A stretch of 16,537 bases of DNA from CAUPWF01 sp964367685 (GCA_964367685.1 CAYIYM010000042.1:1-16537), one strand, 5' to 3'; positions 8,263 through 15,421 are shown, counted from the first letter of the stretch. The notes: generated by a model not told the origin, from the sequence alone. Numbers and translations: made by a program.

Positions 8263-8276
8263 ATCCGTAAGCGGAT
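8263..8276 (-). terminator. Weak hairpin just after rqcP
   Basis: ATCCG-TAAG-CGGAT, a 5-bp stem with a 4-base loop, 6 bp after the rqcP stop. The following minus-strand sequence is U-rich but interrupted. It may end rqcP messages, weakly. Confidence 0.3.
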
Positions 8277-8282
8277 TATTGT

Positions 8283-8522
8283 CTATAGATACTTAAACAA
8301 TTCCTTCGCTTCTTCTTTTTTAGTTGTATCTTGAATATCTAAAATCTCTACTCGTACACTTTTCGTCCCAAATTGAATTTCAAGAACATCTCCACACTTA
8401 ACTTTGTGTGAAGCTTTCACCACCTTATCATTTACTAGAACACGACCTGCGTCACAGGCTTCATTTGCTACTGTTCTTCTCTTAATTAATCTAGAAACTT
8501 TTAAAAATTTATCTAATCTCAT
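8283..8522 (-). CDS. rqcP: S4-domain RNA-binding protein RqcP (YabO/Hsp15 family)
   Basis: 79 residues, almost wholly an S4 RNA-binding domain (about 1-60: MRLDKFLKVSRLIKRRTVAN start, GRVLVNDKVVKASHKVKCGD centre). In Bacillus, RqcP (YabO) works with RqcH on obstructed 50S subunits, stabilising tRNA so that C-terminal alanine tails can be added to stalled nascent chains. The location between hup and divIC is the standard locus for this family in Firmicutes, which supports RqcP over other S4 proteins. The gene starts 33 bp after the strong hup terminator and no clear promoter is seen, so it may depend on read-through from hup. The upstream ribosome binding site is only moderate (GGAAAGAG). Confidence 0.87.
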   Translation of the reverse strand: MRLDKFLKVSRLIKRRTVANEACDAGRVLVNDKVVKASHKVKCGDVLEIQFGTKSVRVEILDIQDTTKKEEAKELFKYL

Positions 8523-8555
8523 GTCTGACTCTCTTTCCTTTTATTCCATGTATTC

Positions 8556-8586
8556 AAAAAGAGTAGAAGATATACTCTTCTACTCT
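8556..8586 (-). terminator. Intrinsic terminator after hup
   Basis: AGAGTAGAAGA (8560-8570), loop TATAC, TCTTCTACTCT (8576-8586): a perfect 11-bp stem followed on the minus strand by five Us (8556-8560). It lies between hup and rqcP and would limit rqcP expression to read-through. Confidence 0.88.
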
Positions 8587-8607
8587 TACTTTGTAATGTA
8601 ATAAAGA

Positions 8608-8883
8608 TTATGCGTTTACAGCATCTTTTAAAGCTTTACCAGCTTTGAATTTTGGAGCTACACAAGCAGCGATTTTCATTGTTTCGCCTGTTTGTGGGTT
8701 TCTTCCTTCTCTTGCTGCTCTTGCGCTTGTCTCAAATGTTCCGAATCCAACTAATTGGATCTTCTCACCTTTTTTAAGCTCTTCTGTAACTACATCTACG
8801 AAAGCTTTTAATGCTTTCTCAGTATCTTTCTTAGAAATTTCTGCTTGCTCAGCTACTGCTGCGATTAATTCTGTTTTGTTCAT
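8608..8883 (-). CDS. hup: HU family DNA-binding protein
   Basis: 91 residues, the usual HU length. HU is a small dimeric nucleoid protein that bends DNA with little sequence preference. Visible are the two N-terminal helices (about 3-38), VGFGTFE (45-51), and the beta-arm signature GRNPQTGE (60-67) followed by the conserved FKAGKALKDAVN end (79-90). The ribosome binding site AGGAGGG is near perfect, the promoter at 8961-8989 is close to consensus and the terminator is strong, all consistent with high expression. The hup-rqcP-divIC order is conserved in Firmicutes. IHF-type proteins are related, but a single-chain gene here is typical HU. Confidence 0.97.
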   Translation of the reverse strand: MNKTELIAAVAEQAEISKKDTEKALKAFVDVVTEELKKGEKIQLVGFGTFETSARAAREGRNPQTGETMKIAACVAPKFKAGKALKDAVNA

Positions 8884-8960
8884 GGATATACCCTCCTAAT
8901 TGTTCTGTCTGTGCCTCATTCTCATTTCTTTGTATGATAGCAAATCACTACTCTACATAA

Positions 8961-8989
8961 GTTATACATTGTTCTAGAATGTTTGTCAA
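8961..8989 (-). promoter_or_regulatory. Strong sigma-A promoter of hup
   Basis: On the minus strand: perfect TTGACA (8984-8989), a 17-bp spacer, then TATAAC (8961-8966). The spacer holds the palindrome TTCTAGAA (8972-8979). The leader to the ATG at 8883 is about 70 bases. Confidence 0.8.
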
Positions 8990-9069
8990 GAATATTTCTT
9001 TATTTCGCTGATTTTCTTAGGTTTCATCAGTGTTTGAGCCGATTTTAGTCCTAAAAAAGACAACAATTT

Positions 9070-10803
9070 TTAAATAATTTGATTCACCATTTCAAGTACT
9101 GCTTTTCCAAATTCTGATGAAATTTCTTTCCCATTTTCATATGAGTTTCCTGTTACTCCATAGTAGAATTTGATTTTAGGCTCTGTTCCTGAAGGTCTTA
9201 CACAGAACCAAGCATCATTTTCCAATTCAAAGTACAAAACATTTGACTGTGGTAAATCTGTTTTTGAAATAGCCCCTGTCTCTACATTGGTTATAGTTCC
9301 TGCTTGATAATCTCTGATTGCAGTAACTTTTAACCCATTCATTTGTGTTGGCGGATTAGTTCTAAGTGTTTCTAAGATTGTTTGAATTTTTGCCAAACCT
9401 TCAATACCTTGTAATGAAATCGCTTCGATTCCATCTTCATAATAACCATATTTTTCGTAGATATCCATCATAGCATCCCACAATGTTTTTCCTTGTGTTT
9501 TATAATAAGCTGCCGCCTCACAAAGCGCCATTGTCGCTACAACCGCATCCTTATCTCTTGCATGAGTTCCAATCAGGCATCCATAACTTTCTTCCATACC
9601 GAATAGATATGTTCCTTTTCCTGTTTGCTCAAATCCAAGAATTTTCTCCCCAATATATTTAAATCCTGTTAATACTTCTATTAATCCTACTTGATAGCTT
9701 CTTGCAATTGCATCCGCTAAATTCGAAGTTACAATTGTTTTAATATAGAATCCGTCCTCTGGAAGGCCAACTGTAGCCTTTCTTTGTCCGATTTCATAGT
9801 CTGCTAATAAGCATCCTGACATATTACCTGTTAATTCAAAGTATTCACCTGTTTTTACATCCTTCACATATACACCGAGTCTATCTGCATCTGGATCCGT
9901 AGCAAGCACTAAATCTGCATCTACTTCTTTTGCCAATTTCAAACCAAGCACAAATGCATCTGCTGCCTCTGGATTTGGATATTCAACTGTTGAAAAGTTT
10001 GGATCTGGTAATTCTTGCTCTTTTACAACATAAACATGTTCAAATCCCAATTCTTTCAACACACGGCGTACTGGTAAATTCCCAGTACCATGTAGCGGTG
10101 AGTATACGATTTTCAATTCAGAGCCCTTCGCTTTTATTGCCTCTTCATGAATTACCAATTTCTTCAATTCTGCAATATATGCATCATCAATAGCTTCTCC
10201 AATCACTTCGTACAATCCAGCTTCAATAGCTGCCTTTAAATCTATTGATTTCAAGGTTGTGTAATCTGTAATTGCGAAAACTTGTTCCATGATTCCTTTG
10301 TCATGTGGCGGCGTAATTTGCGCCCCATCTTGCCAATATACCTTGTAGCCATTATACTCTGGTGGATTATGGCTTGCTGTAATATTAATTCCTGCAATAC
10401 AATTTAACTTTCTCACAGCATATGATAATTCAGGTGTTGGTCTCAATGACTCAAATACATATGCCTTAATTCCATTTGCTGCTAAGCAAAGTGCAGCTTC
10501 ATTTGCAAATTCTGGTGACATATTTCTTGAATCATACGCGATCGCAACCCCTCTACTTGTTTCATTGCACTGCATAATGTAATTTGCTAATCCTTGTGTT
10601 GCTTTTCTAACTGTATAAATATTAATTCTATTTGTACCTGCACCAATGATACCTCTAAGTCCAGCTGTACCAAATTCTAAATCTTTATAGAATCTTTCTT
10701 CAATTTCCTTTTCATCATTTTCAATATGACGTAGTTCATTTTTTGTATCTTCATCAAAATACGGATTTTCTAACCACTCACAATAAAGTTCTTTATATCC
10801 CAT
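9070..10803 (-). CDS. Phospho-sugar mutase, alpha-phosphoglucomutase type (PgcA-like)
   Basis: 577 residues, as in the Firmicute PgcA group of the alpha-D-phosphohexomutase family. It would interconvert glucose 1-phosphate and glucose 6-phosphate in the cytosol, linking glycolysis to UDP-glucose and alpha-glucan metabolism. All four family motifs are present: TASHNP (142-147, phosphoserine S144), the metal loop DPDADR (303-308), the sugar-binding loop GMEESYG (402-408) and the phosphate loop RPSGTEPK (536-543). I chose ATG 10803 because AAAGGAGGT stands six bases upstream; the in-frame ATG at 10824 lies before that site. It has its own promoter. No convincing terminator follows before hup. 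Phosphomannomutase activity cannot be ruled out from sequence. Confidence 0.93.
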   Translation of the reverse strand: MGYKELYCEWLENPYFDEDTKNELRHIENDEKEIEERFYKDLEFGTAGLRGIIGAGTNRINIYTVRKATQGLANYIMQCNETSRGVAIAYDSRNMSPEFANEAALCLAANGIKAYVFESLRPTPELSYAVRKLNCIAGINITASHNPPEYNGYKVYWQDGAQITPPHDKGIMEQVFAITDYTTLKSIDLKAAIEAGLYEVIGEAIDDAYIAELKKLVIHEEAIKAKGSELKIVYSPLHGTGNLPVRRVLKELGFEHVYVVKEQELPDPNFSTVEYPNPEAADAFVLGLKLAKEVDADLVLATDPDADRLGVYVKDVKTGEYFELTGNMSGCLLADYEIGQRKATVGLPEDGFYIKTIVTSNLADAIARSYQVGLIEVLTGFKYIGEKILGFEQTGKGTYLFGMEESYGCLIGTHARDKDAVVATMALCEAAAYYKTQGKTLWDAMMDIYEKYGYYEDGIEAISLQGIEGLAKIQTILETLRTNPPTQMNGLKVTAIRDYQAGTITNVETGAISKTDLPQSNVLYFELENDAWFCVRPSGTEPKIKFYYGVTGNSYENGKEISSEFGKAVLEMVNQII

Positions 10804-10844
10804 CTTTGTACCTCCTTTAACCATACCAATTATAGTTCTCGTTC

Positions 10845-10873
10845 ATTATATACAACATCATTCTAATTGAAAA
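10845..10873 (-). promoter_or_regulatory. Probable promoter of the phospho-sugar mutase gene
   Basis: On the minus strand: TTTTCA (10868-10873, 4 of 6 to consensus), a 17-bp spacer, then a perfect TATAAT (10845-10850). A second TATAAT further downstream (about 10828-10833) lacks a well spaced -35 box. The gap to cca (10825-10972) shows no other clear element. Confidence 0.5.
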
Positions 10874-10972
10874 AATCTCAAAACACAAGTATAAATCTTA
10901 TCCGTTCAAAGGTATCTATGTATCATTCCTTTAAAATCAACTATATCTACCATGCTTAAAACCTTCTCTAAA

Positions 10973-12304
10973 TCAGTTCTTCTTGATTAATTCTCTCACT
11001 CTTGCTACTAGATATTTCTGTGTATTTTTATCTGCATCTTCTATGACTTCATCCAGTAGCATCTGGAGTACACGACCAACTTCTTTCCCTTGGGGTACAC
11101 CACACTCTATAACTTCACTTCCAGTGATTGCCAATGATTTCAGTGATACACATTGATTCTTCTCTAGAATTTCCTCGTAGATCTTGTAGGTTTCTTCCAA
11201 GGTCTTCAACTTCTCATTCTGCTGATATTCACTCTGTGCAAGAACATCCGCTTTGCGTAGTTTTAGGTAATCTGGAAATAATTCTTCACCAATTCGATTC
11301 ATTGCACGTCTCACATTACGTAATGTCGGCTCCATTCTATAATCATGAAAAAGTACGAGTTTACTTACTTTTTGTATTGTCTCATTATCGAATTTCCATC
11401 TTCGAAGAATCCTTTTAACAAGTAGCTCTCCTTCTTTGTCATGTCCATAAAAATGTGCCACTCCTTGTTCATCTATTGTCTTCTTCGCTGGTTTCCCTAC
11501 ATCATGCAGCATAGCTGCTAATCGTAAGTGTTTCTTTGCTTCTATTGCCTTCATGGCATGTAAACTATGAACTCCCACACTATATAAATGATGGATATTC
11601 TCTTGTGTGGTATCCATCATAAGATCCCATTCTGGCATAATTATTGCAGTGATTCCAAGTTCATAAGCATGATTCAAATACTCCGGATTCGGTGATGTCA
11701 AAAGCTTCACCATTTCTACTTGAATTCGTTCCACACTAATATTTTGCAAAGTATTCGCCAAATCTCGAATACCTTGTTTTGTTCCTTCTTCTATTTCAAA
11801 TCCTAATTGTGCTGAAAATCTAACTGCTCGCAGTATACGAAGTGCATCCTCGGAAAATCTTGCATTTGCATTTCCTACACATCGAATAATCCCTTTATTC
11901 AGATCTTCTATTCCACCGAAAATATCAACTATTCCATCTCTCTCGTTATATGCCATGGCATTAATTGTGAAGTCTCGTCGCAGTAAATCTTCTCGTAAAT
12001 TCCTTGTAAATGTTACTTCCGTCGGCCTTCTACTGTCTTCATACTTCCCGTCGATTCGATAAGTAGTGACTTCATATCCAACTCCATTTAATAAAACTGT
12101 TATTGTCCCATGTTCTATTCCCGTATCAAATGTTCGCTCAAATAACGCTTTAGTTTCTTCTGGCATCGCCGAAGTAGTAATATCCCAGTCTCCCGGTGTT
12201 CGTCCTAATAAACTATCTCGAACACACCCACCTACAGCATATGCTTCATATCCATTTTTCATTAATATATCTATAATATAGGTTACATCATTTGGCAAAT
12301 ACAT
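10973..12304 (-). CDS. cca: CCA tRNA nucleotidyltransferase
   Basis: 443 residues. It adds or repairs the 3' CCA of tRNAs from CTP and ATP without a nucleic acid template. The class II nucleotidyltransferase head has GGCVRD (25-30) and metal-binding D39 and D41 in DWDIT, then RRDFTINAM (109-117) and the neck region (SEDALRILRAVRFSAQLGFE, 151-170). A C-terminal HD domain follows, with HSLHAMK near 246-252 and HDVGKP (267-272). This HD-bearing form is common in Clostridia. The tRNA-Tyr at 3-84 lacks an encoded CCA, so the function is needed in this genome. GAGGTG lies upstream of the ATG. It has its own extended -10 promoter right after the proS terminator. Poly(A) polymerase of the same fold is the main alternative, but less likely. 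Confidence 0.92.
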   Translation of the reverse strand: MYLPNDVTYIIDILMKNGYEAYAVGGCVRDSLLGRTPGDWDITTSAMPEETKALFERTFDTGIEHGTITVLLNGVGYEVTTYRIDGKYEDSRRPTEVTFTRNLREDLLRRDFTINAMAYNERDGIVDIFGGIEDLNKGIIRCVGNANARFSEDALRILRAVRFSAQLGFEIEEGTKQGIRDLANTLQNISVERIQVEMVKLLTSPNPEYLNHAYELGITAIIMPEWDLMMDTTQENIHHLYSVGVHSLHAMKAIEAKKHLRLAAMLHDVGKPAKKTIDEQGVAHFYGHDKEGELLVKRILRRWKFDNETIQKVSKLVLFHDYRMEPTLRNVRRAMNRIGEELFPDYLKLRKADVLAQSEYQQNEKLKTLEETYKIYEEILEKNQCVSLKSLAITGSEVIECGVPQGKEVGRVLQMLLDEVIEDADKNTQKYLVARVRELIKKN

Positions 12305-12341
12305 AATGTCCCACCTCGTCTTTCTGTTCTCTAACTTCTAT

Positions 12342-12350
12342 ATTATACCA
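12342..12350 (-). promoter_or_regulatory. Extended -10 promoter of cca
   Basis: On the minus strand TGGTATAAT: a perfect -10 (12342-12347) with the TG extension (12349-12350). No good -35 exists; that position falls in the U tract of the proS terminator. Confidence 0.55.
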
Positions 12351-12359
12351 ATGAATAAG

Positions 12360-12404
12360 AAAAAAAGAAACTCTGGAATCCATTATGGTGTATTCCAAAG
12401 CTTC
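12360..12404 (-). terminator. Intrinsic terminator after proS
   Basis: The arms 12367-12379 and 12392-12404 form a 13-bp stem with two G-U pairs and a 12-base loop, followed on the minus strand by seven Us (12360-12366). It lies about 60 bp after the proS stop. Confidence 0.9.
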
Positions 12405-12463
12405 TTTAATGTTATCTTAACTTGCCATTTTACTTATTATTATTTCGTGATTTTGTCTATTTC

Positions 12464-13906
12464 CTAGTATGATCTTCCCCAATATGCCATGTGTTTCGCT
12501 GGTTTACCACAGTAGATACATTTATCTGAAATCATTTCCTCATCTTCAATTAGACAACGAGTAGACGCTCCACCTGTGTTGTATTTCACTTCACCTTCAC
12601 ATTCTGGATCTCCACACCAGCAAGCCTTTACAAATCCACGGCTGTCCTTGAATTTCTCAACCATCTCTTCTAAAGTCACTGCTGAATCAATGTGTGAATT
12701 CAAGAATTCTTCTGCACGATTGTACATGTCTTGTTGAATTGTCTCTAGAATTTCACGTAACTTTGTTGAAATCTCATCTAATGATACAACAATTTTCTCT
12801 CTTGTATCACGACGAACCACTACAACTTGATTCTTCTCGATATCTTTTGGTCCAATCTCAATACGAGTTGGTATTCCTACCATCTCTTGTTCTGAGAATT
12901 TCCATCCTGGGCTCTTGTCTGAATCATCAATACTCATTCTATATCCAGCTGCTTTTAACTCAGCTAATAAAGCGTCCGCTCTATCAAGAACACCTTCTTT
13001 GTGTTGAGCGATTGGAATAATTCTACATTCAATTGGAGCTAATCTTGGTGGCATTACCAATCCGCTATCATCTCCGTGAACCATGATAATTGCACCAATA
13101 CTTCTTGTTGAAAGTCCCCATGAAGTCTCATATACACTTGAGAATTGATTGTTCTTATCTACATATTTAATATCAAATGCGTCTGGGAATGCATTTCCGA
13201 AGAAGTGGCTTGTAGCCGATTGTAATGCTTTACCATCGTGCATTAAAGCTTCAATTGTGTAAGTATCTTGTGCCCCAGCAAATTTCTCATTCTCTGCTTT
13301 TCTTCCTGACACAAATGGAATCGCCATTGTTTCACTAAAGCAATCTTGATATGCTTTTAAGATTGTCAATGTGAACTGCTCAGCCTCATCATAAGTAGCA
13401 TGAATTGTATGTCCTTCTTGCCATAAGAATTCTCTTGAACGCAAGAATGGTCTTGTTGTTTTTTCCCAACGAAGAACACTGTTCCATTGATTCCATAATT
13501 TTGGTAAATCTCTGTGAGACTTTACTGTTTTTGCCCATACATCACAGAATAGTGTCTCTGAAGTTGGGCGGAAACATAAACGTTCTTGTAATCTTTCCAT
13601 TCCACCGTGTGTTACCCAAGCAACTTCTGGTGCAAATCCTTCAATATGATCCGCTTCTTTTTGTAATAAACTCTCTGGTATAAGAGCTGGTAAATATACA
13701 TTTGACACTCCAACTGCTTTGAATCTAGCATCTAAGTCCGCTTGAATTCTCTCCCAAATTGCATATCCATTTGGTAAGTAATTTAAACATCCTTTTACAC
13801 TTGAATAATCACATAATTCAGCTTCACGTACAACATCTGTGTACCACTGCGCAAAATCTTCATCTCGTGAAGTAATCGCATTAACAAATTTCTTTTCATT
13901 AGCCAT
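12464..13906 (-). CDS. proS: Prolyl-tRNA synthetase, archaeal/eukaryotic-like (type 3) form
   Basis: 480 residues. It charges tRNA-Pro with proline. The length and layout match the short ProRS type without the editing insertion found in the typical 570-residue bacterial enzyme. Class II core motifs are RPTSET (113-118), the motif 2 region FLRSREFLWQEGHT (154-167), SHFFG (233-237) and the motif 3 region from TSWGLSTR (261-268) to PPRLAP (286-291). The anticodon-binding domain is about 290-400. A C-terminal zinc-binding domain carries C429, C431, C436, C451, C463 and C466 and ends in the conserved WGRSY. AAGGAGAG lies upstream of the ATG. It is controlled by the T-box leader at 14008-14190 and ends at the strong terminator at 12360-12404. 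This type is common in Clostridia and some other Firmicutes. Confidence 0.96.
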   Translation of the reverse strand: MANEKKFVNAITSRDEDFAQWYTDVVREAELCDYSSVKGCLNYLPNGYAIWERIQADLDARFKAVGVSNVYLPALIPESLLQKEADHIEGFAPEVAWVTHGGMERLQERLCFRPTSETLFCDVWAKTVKSHRDLPKLWNQWNSVLRWEKTTRPFLRSREFLWQEGHTIHATYDEAEQFTLTILKAYQDCFSETMAIPFVSGRKAENEKFAGAQDTYTIEALMHDGKALQSATSHFFGNAFPDAFDIKYVDKNNQFSSVYETSWGLSTRSIGAIIMVHGDDSGLVMPPRLAPIECRIIPIAQHKEGVLDRADALLAELKAAGYRMSIDDSDKSPGWKFSEQEMVGIPTRIEIGPKDIEKNQVVVVRRDTREKIVVSLDEISTKLREILETIQQDMYNRAEEFLNSHIDSAVTLEEMVEKFKDSRGFVKACWCGDPECEGEVKYNTGGASTRCLIEDEEMISDKCIYCGKPAKHMAYWGRSY

Positions 13907-14007
13907 GATATTTCTCTCCTTTTAAATTAAACTATTAATCTCAAAAGCTATTCTAGATGTGCGATCCTAGCTGAGTTGATTTACCTTACAAGTCATTCTT
14001 ATAAAAT

Positions 14008-14054
14008 AAAAAAACGCCCGAATTTCATCCCAAAAGGGACCGAAAATTCCGGCG
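14008..14054 (-). terminator. T-box attenuator terminator
   Basis: The arms 14036-14054 and 14015-14031 form a long GC-rich stem closed by CGCC/GGCG, with a 4-base loop and a small internal loop, then seven Us (14008-14014). It shares bases with the antiterminator, so the two structures exclude each other. About 100 bases separate it from the proS start. Confidence 0.93.
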
Positions 14055-14190
14055 GTACCACCCTAATTAACTGCCATCACAGTTCGCTCATTACCATTAA
14101 CGCTGGCCACGCTGTATTTTCATACAAAAGCTCCAAGGTAGGTTCCATCTCTATTAACAAAAGTCTCGCACCATATGACCTTCTCTCTGG
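14008..14190 (-). promoter_or_regulatory. T-box riboswitch leader of proS (Pro specifier CCU)
   Basis: The minus strand carries the T-box sequence AGGGTGGTACCGC (14052-14064). Stem I includes AGAGAGAAGG (14179-14188) and GGTGCGAGAC, and GAA-CCT-A places the specifier codon CCU (Pro) at 14140-14142, followed by the usual purine. Its base helix pairs AAGGT with ACCTT. A hairpin TGTAT-GAAA-ATACA fits stem III. In the antiterminator AGGG pairs with CCCT and CCG with CGG, leaving a bulge that starts UGGU, which can pair with the ACCA end of uncharged tRNA-Pro. Uncharged tRNA should therefore allow read-through into proS. Confidence 0.95.
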
Positions 14191-14261
14191 GGTTAATTTA
14201 AAAATATACTATTCCTTTTCATTGCTCATTTATATTATTAGCTTTATATCATTTGTACATC

Positions 14262-14291
14262 ATTGTATATGAATTTCTCATAATTTGTCAA
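14262..14291 (-). promoter_or_regulatory. Sigma-A promoter of the proS T-box transcript
   Basis: On the minus strand: perfect TTGACA (14286-14291), an 18-bp spacer, then TACAAT (14262-14267). The predicted start near 14255 gives about 65 bases before stem I. Confidence 0.7.
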
Positions 14292-14319
14292 GACCAACTT
14301 TTCGTTGGCCTTGATTTTT
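14289..14319 (+). terminator. Plus-oriented terminator-like hairpin beside the assembly gap
   Basis: CAAGACCAAC (14289-14298), loop TTTTC, GTTGGCCTTG (14304-14313): a 10-bp stem with one G-U pair, then ATTTTTG. The U tract is on the plus-strand side although no plus-strand gene ends here. Its left arm overlaps the -35 box of the proS promoter, so it might instead be an operator. Confidence 0.5.
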
Positions 14320-14320
14320 G

Positions 14321-14420
14321 NNNNNNNNNNNNNNNNNNNNNNNNNNNNNNNNNNNNNNNNNNNNNNNNNNNNNNNNNNNNNNNNNNNNNNNNNNNNNNNN
14401 NNNNNNNNNNNNNNNNNNNN
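14321..14420. other. Assembly gap of 100 Ns
   Basis: Exactly 100 N characters, the usual placeholder for a gap of unknown size. It removes the 3' part of the LiaF-like gene and everything between that and the proS promoter region. The true distance and content are unknown. Confidence 0.99.
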
Positions 14421-14929
14421 GATTTATAATCTTGTGAATAAACAAATTTTTCCGCGCTTCCAAATAAAACACTTACGTTTGGATTCCCATTTGCTCCTGC
14501 TGCATTTGTTCTTGCTGTATTTGTACCGGCTGTATTTGCACCATCTGCATTTGAGTATTTATTATATTCTGTACTACTTCTATAATTATCTGTAGTAGAA
14601 TCAAATTTATAATTCGGAAAAATTAAAGCTAATCCATTCCCCAGTAGTAGTGAAATAAGTACTGCCATCCACATAGAAATATCTGTCAATCCAATCCATT
14701 CTTGCATAAAATAAAATGTAAACACTGCACTGAATACGATTTGCATAATTGATTTCTTTTTAACCCCTGCAACAAGCCAAATAAAACATGGGACTGCAAG
14801 AATTGCTGGCCAGAAATCATATCTTTCCAGAAAATCAAGGTGTACAAGTAAGCCAAATTCCCCTGCCACAAAATATGATGCGATTCCAATTAATACCAAC
14901 CCCCACAATTTTCTATCATAATTTTTCAT
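14421..14929 (-). CDS. LiaF-like four-helix membrane protein, 3' end lost in assembly gap
   Basis: 169 codons remain before the Ns. Four membrane helices are visible (about 8-29, 39-56, 61-77 and 84-104), then a polar linker (105-150) rich in Asn, Thr, Ala and Gly with short repeats. The start of a domain, NVSVLFGSAEKFVYSQDYK (151-169), resembles the opening of the LiaF C-terminal (cell wall-active antibiotic response) beta domain. LiaF-type proteins act in envelope-stress sensing; that role is inferred here. AGGAG for this gene sits in the last codons of the LytTR gene, and only two bases separate that stop from this ATG, so the two are translationally coupled. The regulator probably controls, or is modulated by, this membrane partner. 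Confidence 0.7.
14483..14542. repeat. Degenerate 15-bp (five-residue) repeat in the LiaF-like linker
   Basis: The encoded residues 130-149 read GANTA, GTNTA, RTNAA, GANGN: four imperfect five-residue units rich in Asn, Thr, Ala and Gly. At DNA level this is a degenerate 15-bp repeat that keeps the frame. It lies between the last membrane helix and the LiaF-like domain and probably forms a flexible linker. Confidence 0.65.
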
Positions 14930-14931
14930 AC

Positions 14932-15387
14932 TTATCTCCTCTTTTCATCCAAAACAATTTTAAAATTTTTATAATATGATCTTGATATTGAAACTTCTTT
15001 ATGCGTATCCCGAAATTCAATCACTCCATTTGCAACCATACTCCTGTTAACAGAATACACCGCATATACATTTACAATTGCAGATTTTGAAATGCGAACA
15101 AAATAATCTGGTAACAAAGCTTCTAACTCGTACAATTTCTTTTTCACTGTATATATTTGCTTTTCTGTATGCAAGATAATTTCTCTTCCAAATGTTTCAA
15201 AAAACAACACTTCCGATAACCTTATAAAAAACTCAGCATCATCCTTATAGACAGTGATTTCTTTGCGTTTCGACATTTTCTTCTGTATAAATTCTTGAAT
15301 TTCCAAAATATCCTGGTTCAACTCACTACATTTAATATGTATCATGTCTTCGTCTAACTCTTCGTCTACATCTAGAATTATTTTCAC
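14932..15387 (-). CDS. Small LytTR-family DNA-binding transcriptional regulator
   Basis: 151 residues from a GTG start. It has no phosphoreceiver domain: a short N-terminal part (MKIILDVDEELDEDMIHIKC, 1-20, then a helix to about 45) is followed by a LytTR DNA-binding domain (about 50-147), with the family pattern EVLFFETFGREIILHT, LYELEALLPDYFVRISKSAIVN and SRSYYKNFK. I chose GTG 15387 because GGAGG lies six bases upstream and the N-terminus then matches the usual start of such stand-alone regulators; the in-frame ATG at 15426 would place that site inside the gene. It is coupled to the LiaF-like membrane gene. Two 10-bp direct repeats 21 bp apart upstream suggest autoregulation. Regulatory target and signal are unknown. 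Confidence 0.87.
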   Translation of the reverse strand: MKIILDVDEELDEDMIHIKCSELNQDILEIQEFIQKKMSKRKEITVYKDDAEFFIRLSEVLFFETFGREIILHTEKQIYTVKKKLYELEALLPDYFVRISKSAIVNVYAVYSVNRSMVANGVIEFRDTHKEVSISRSYYKNFKIVLDEKRR

Positions 15388-15421
15388 ATTTCTCCTCCCT
15401 TCTTGTTCTTGATTGTAGTGT

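Noticed and set aside
8972..8979. TTCTAGAA palindrome in the hup promoter spacer as an operator
   Set aside because: Only eight bases, common by chance in AT-rich DNA, with no second copy seen nearby.
9001..9069. Terminator of the phospho-sugar mutase gene
   Set aside because: Possible pairing of TTTTCTTAGG with CCTAAAAAAG leaves a loop of about 28 bases and no following U tract on the minus strand, so I do not call it.
14288..14929. Continuous 213-residue protein through the Ns
   Set aside because: The reading frame across 100 placeholder bases has no meaning; only the part from 14421 is supported.
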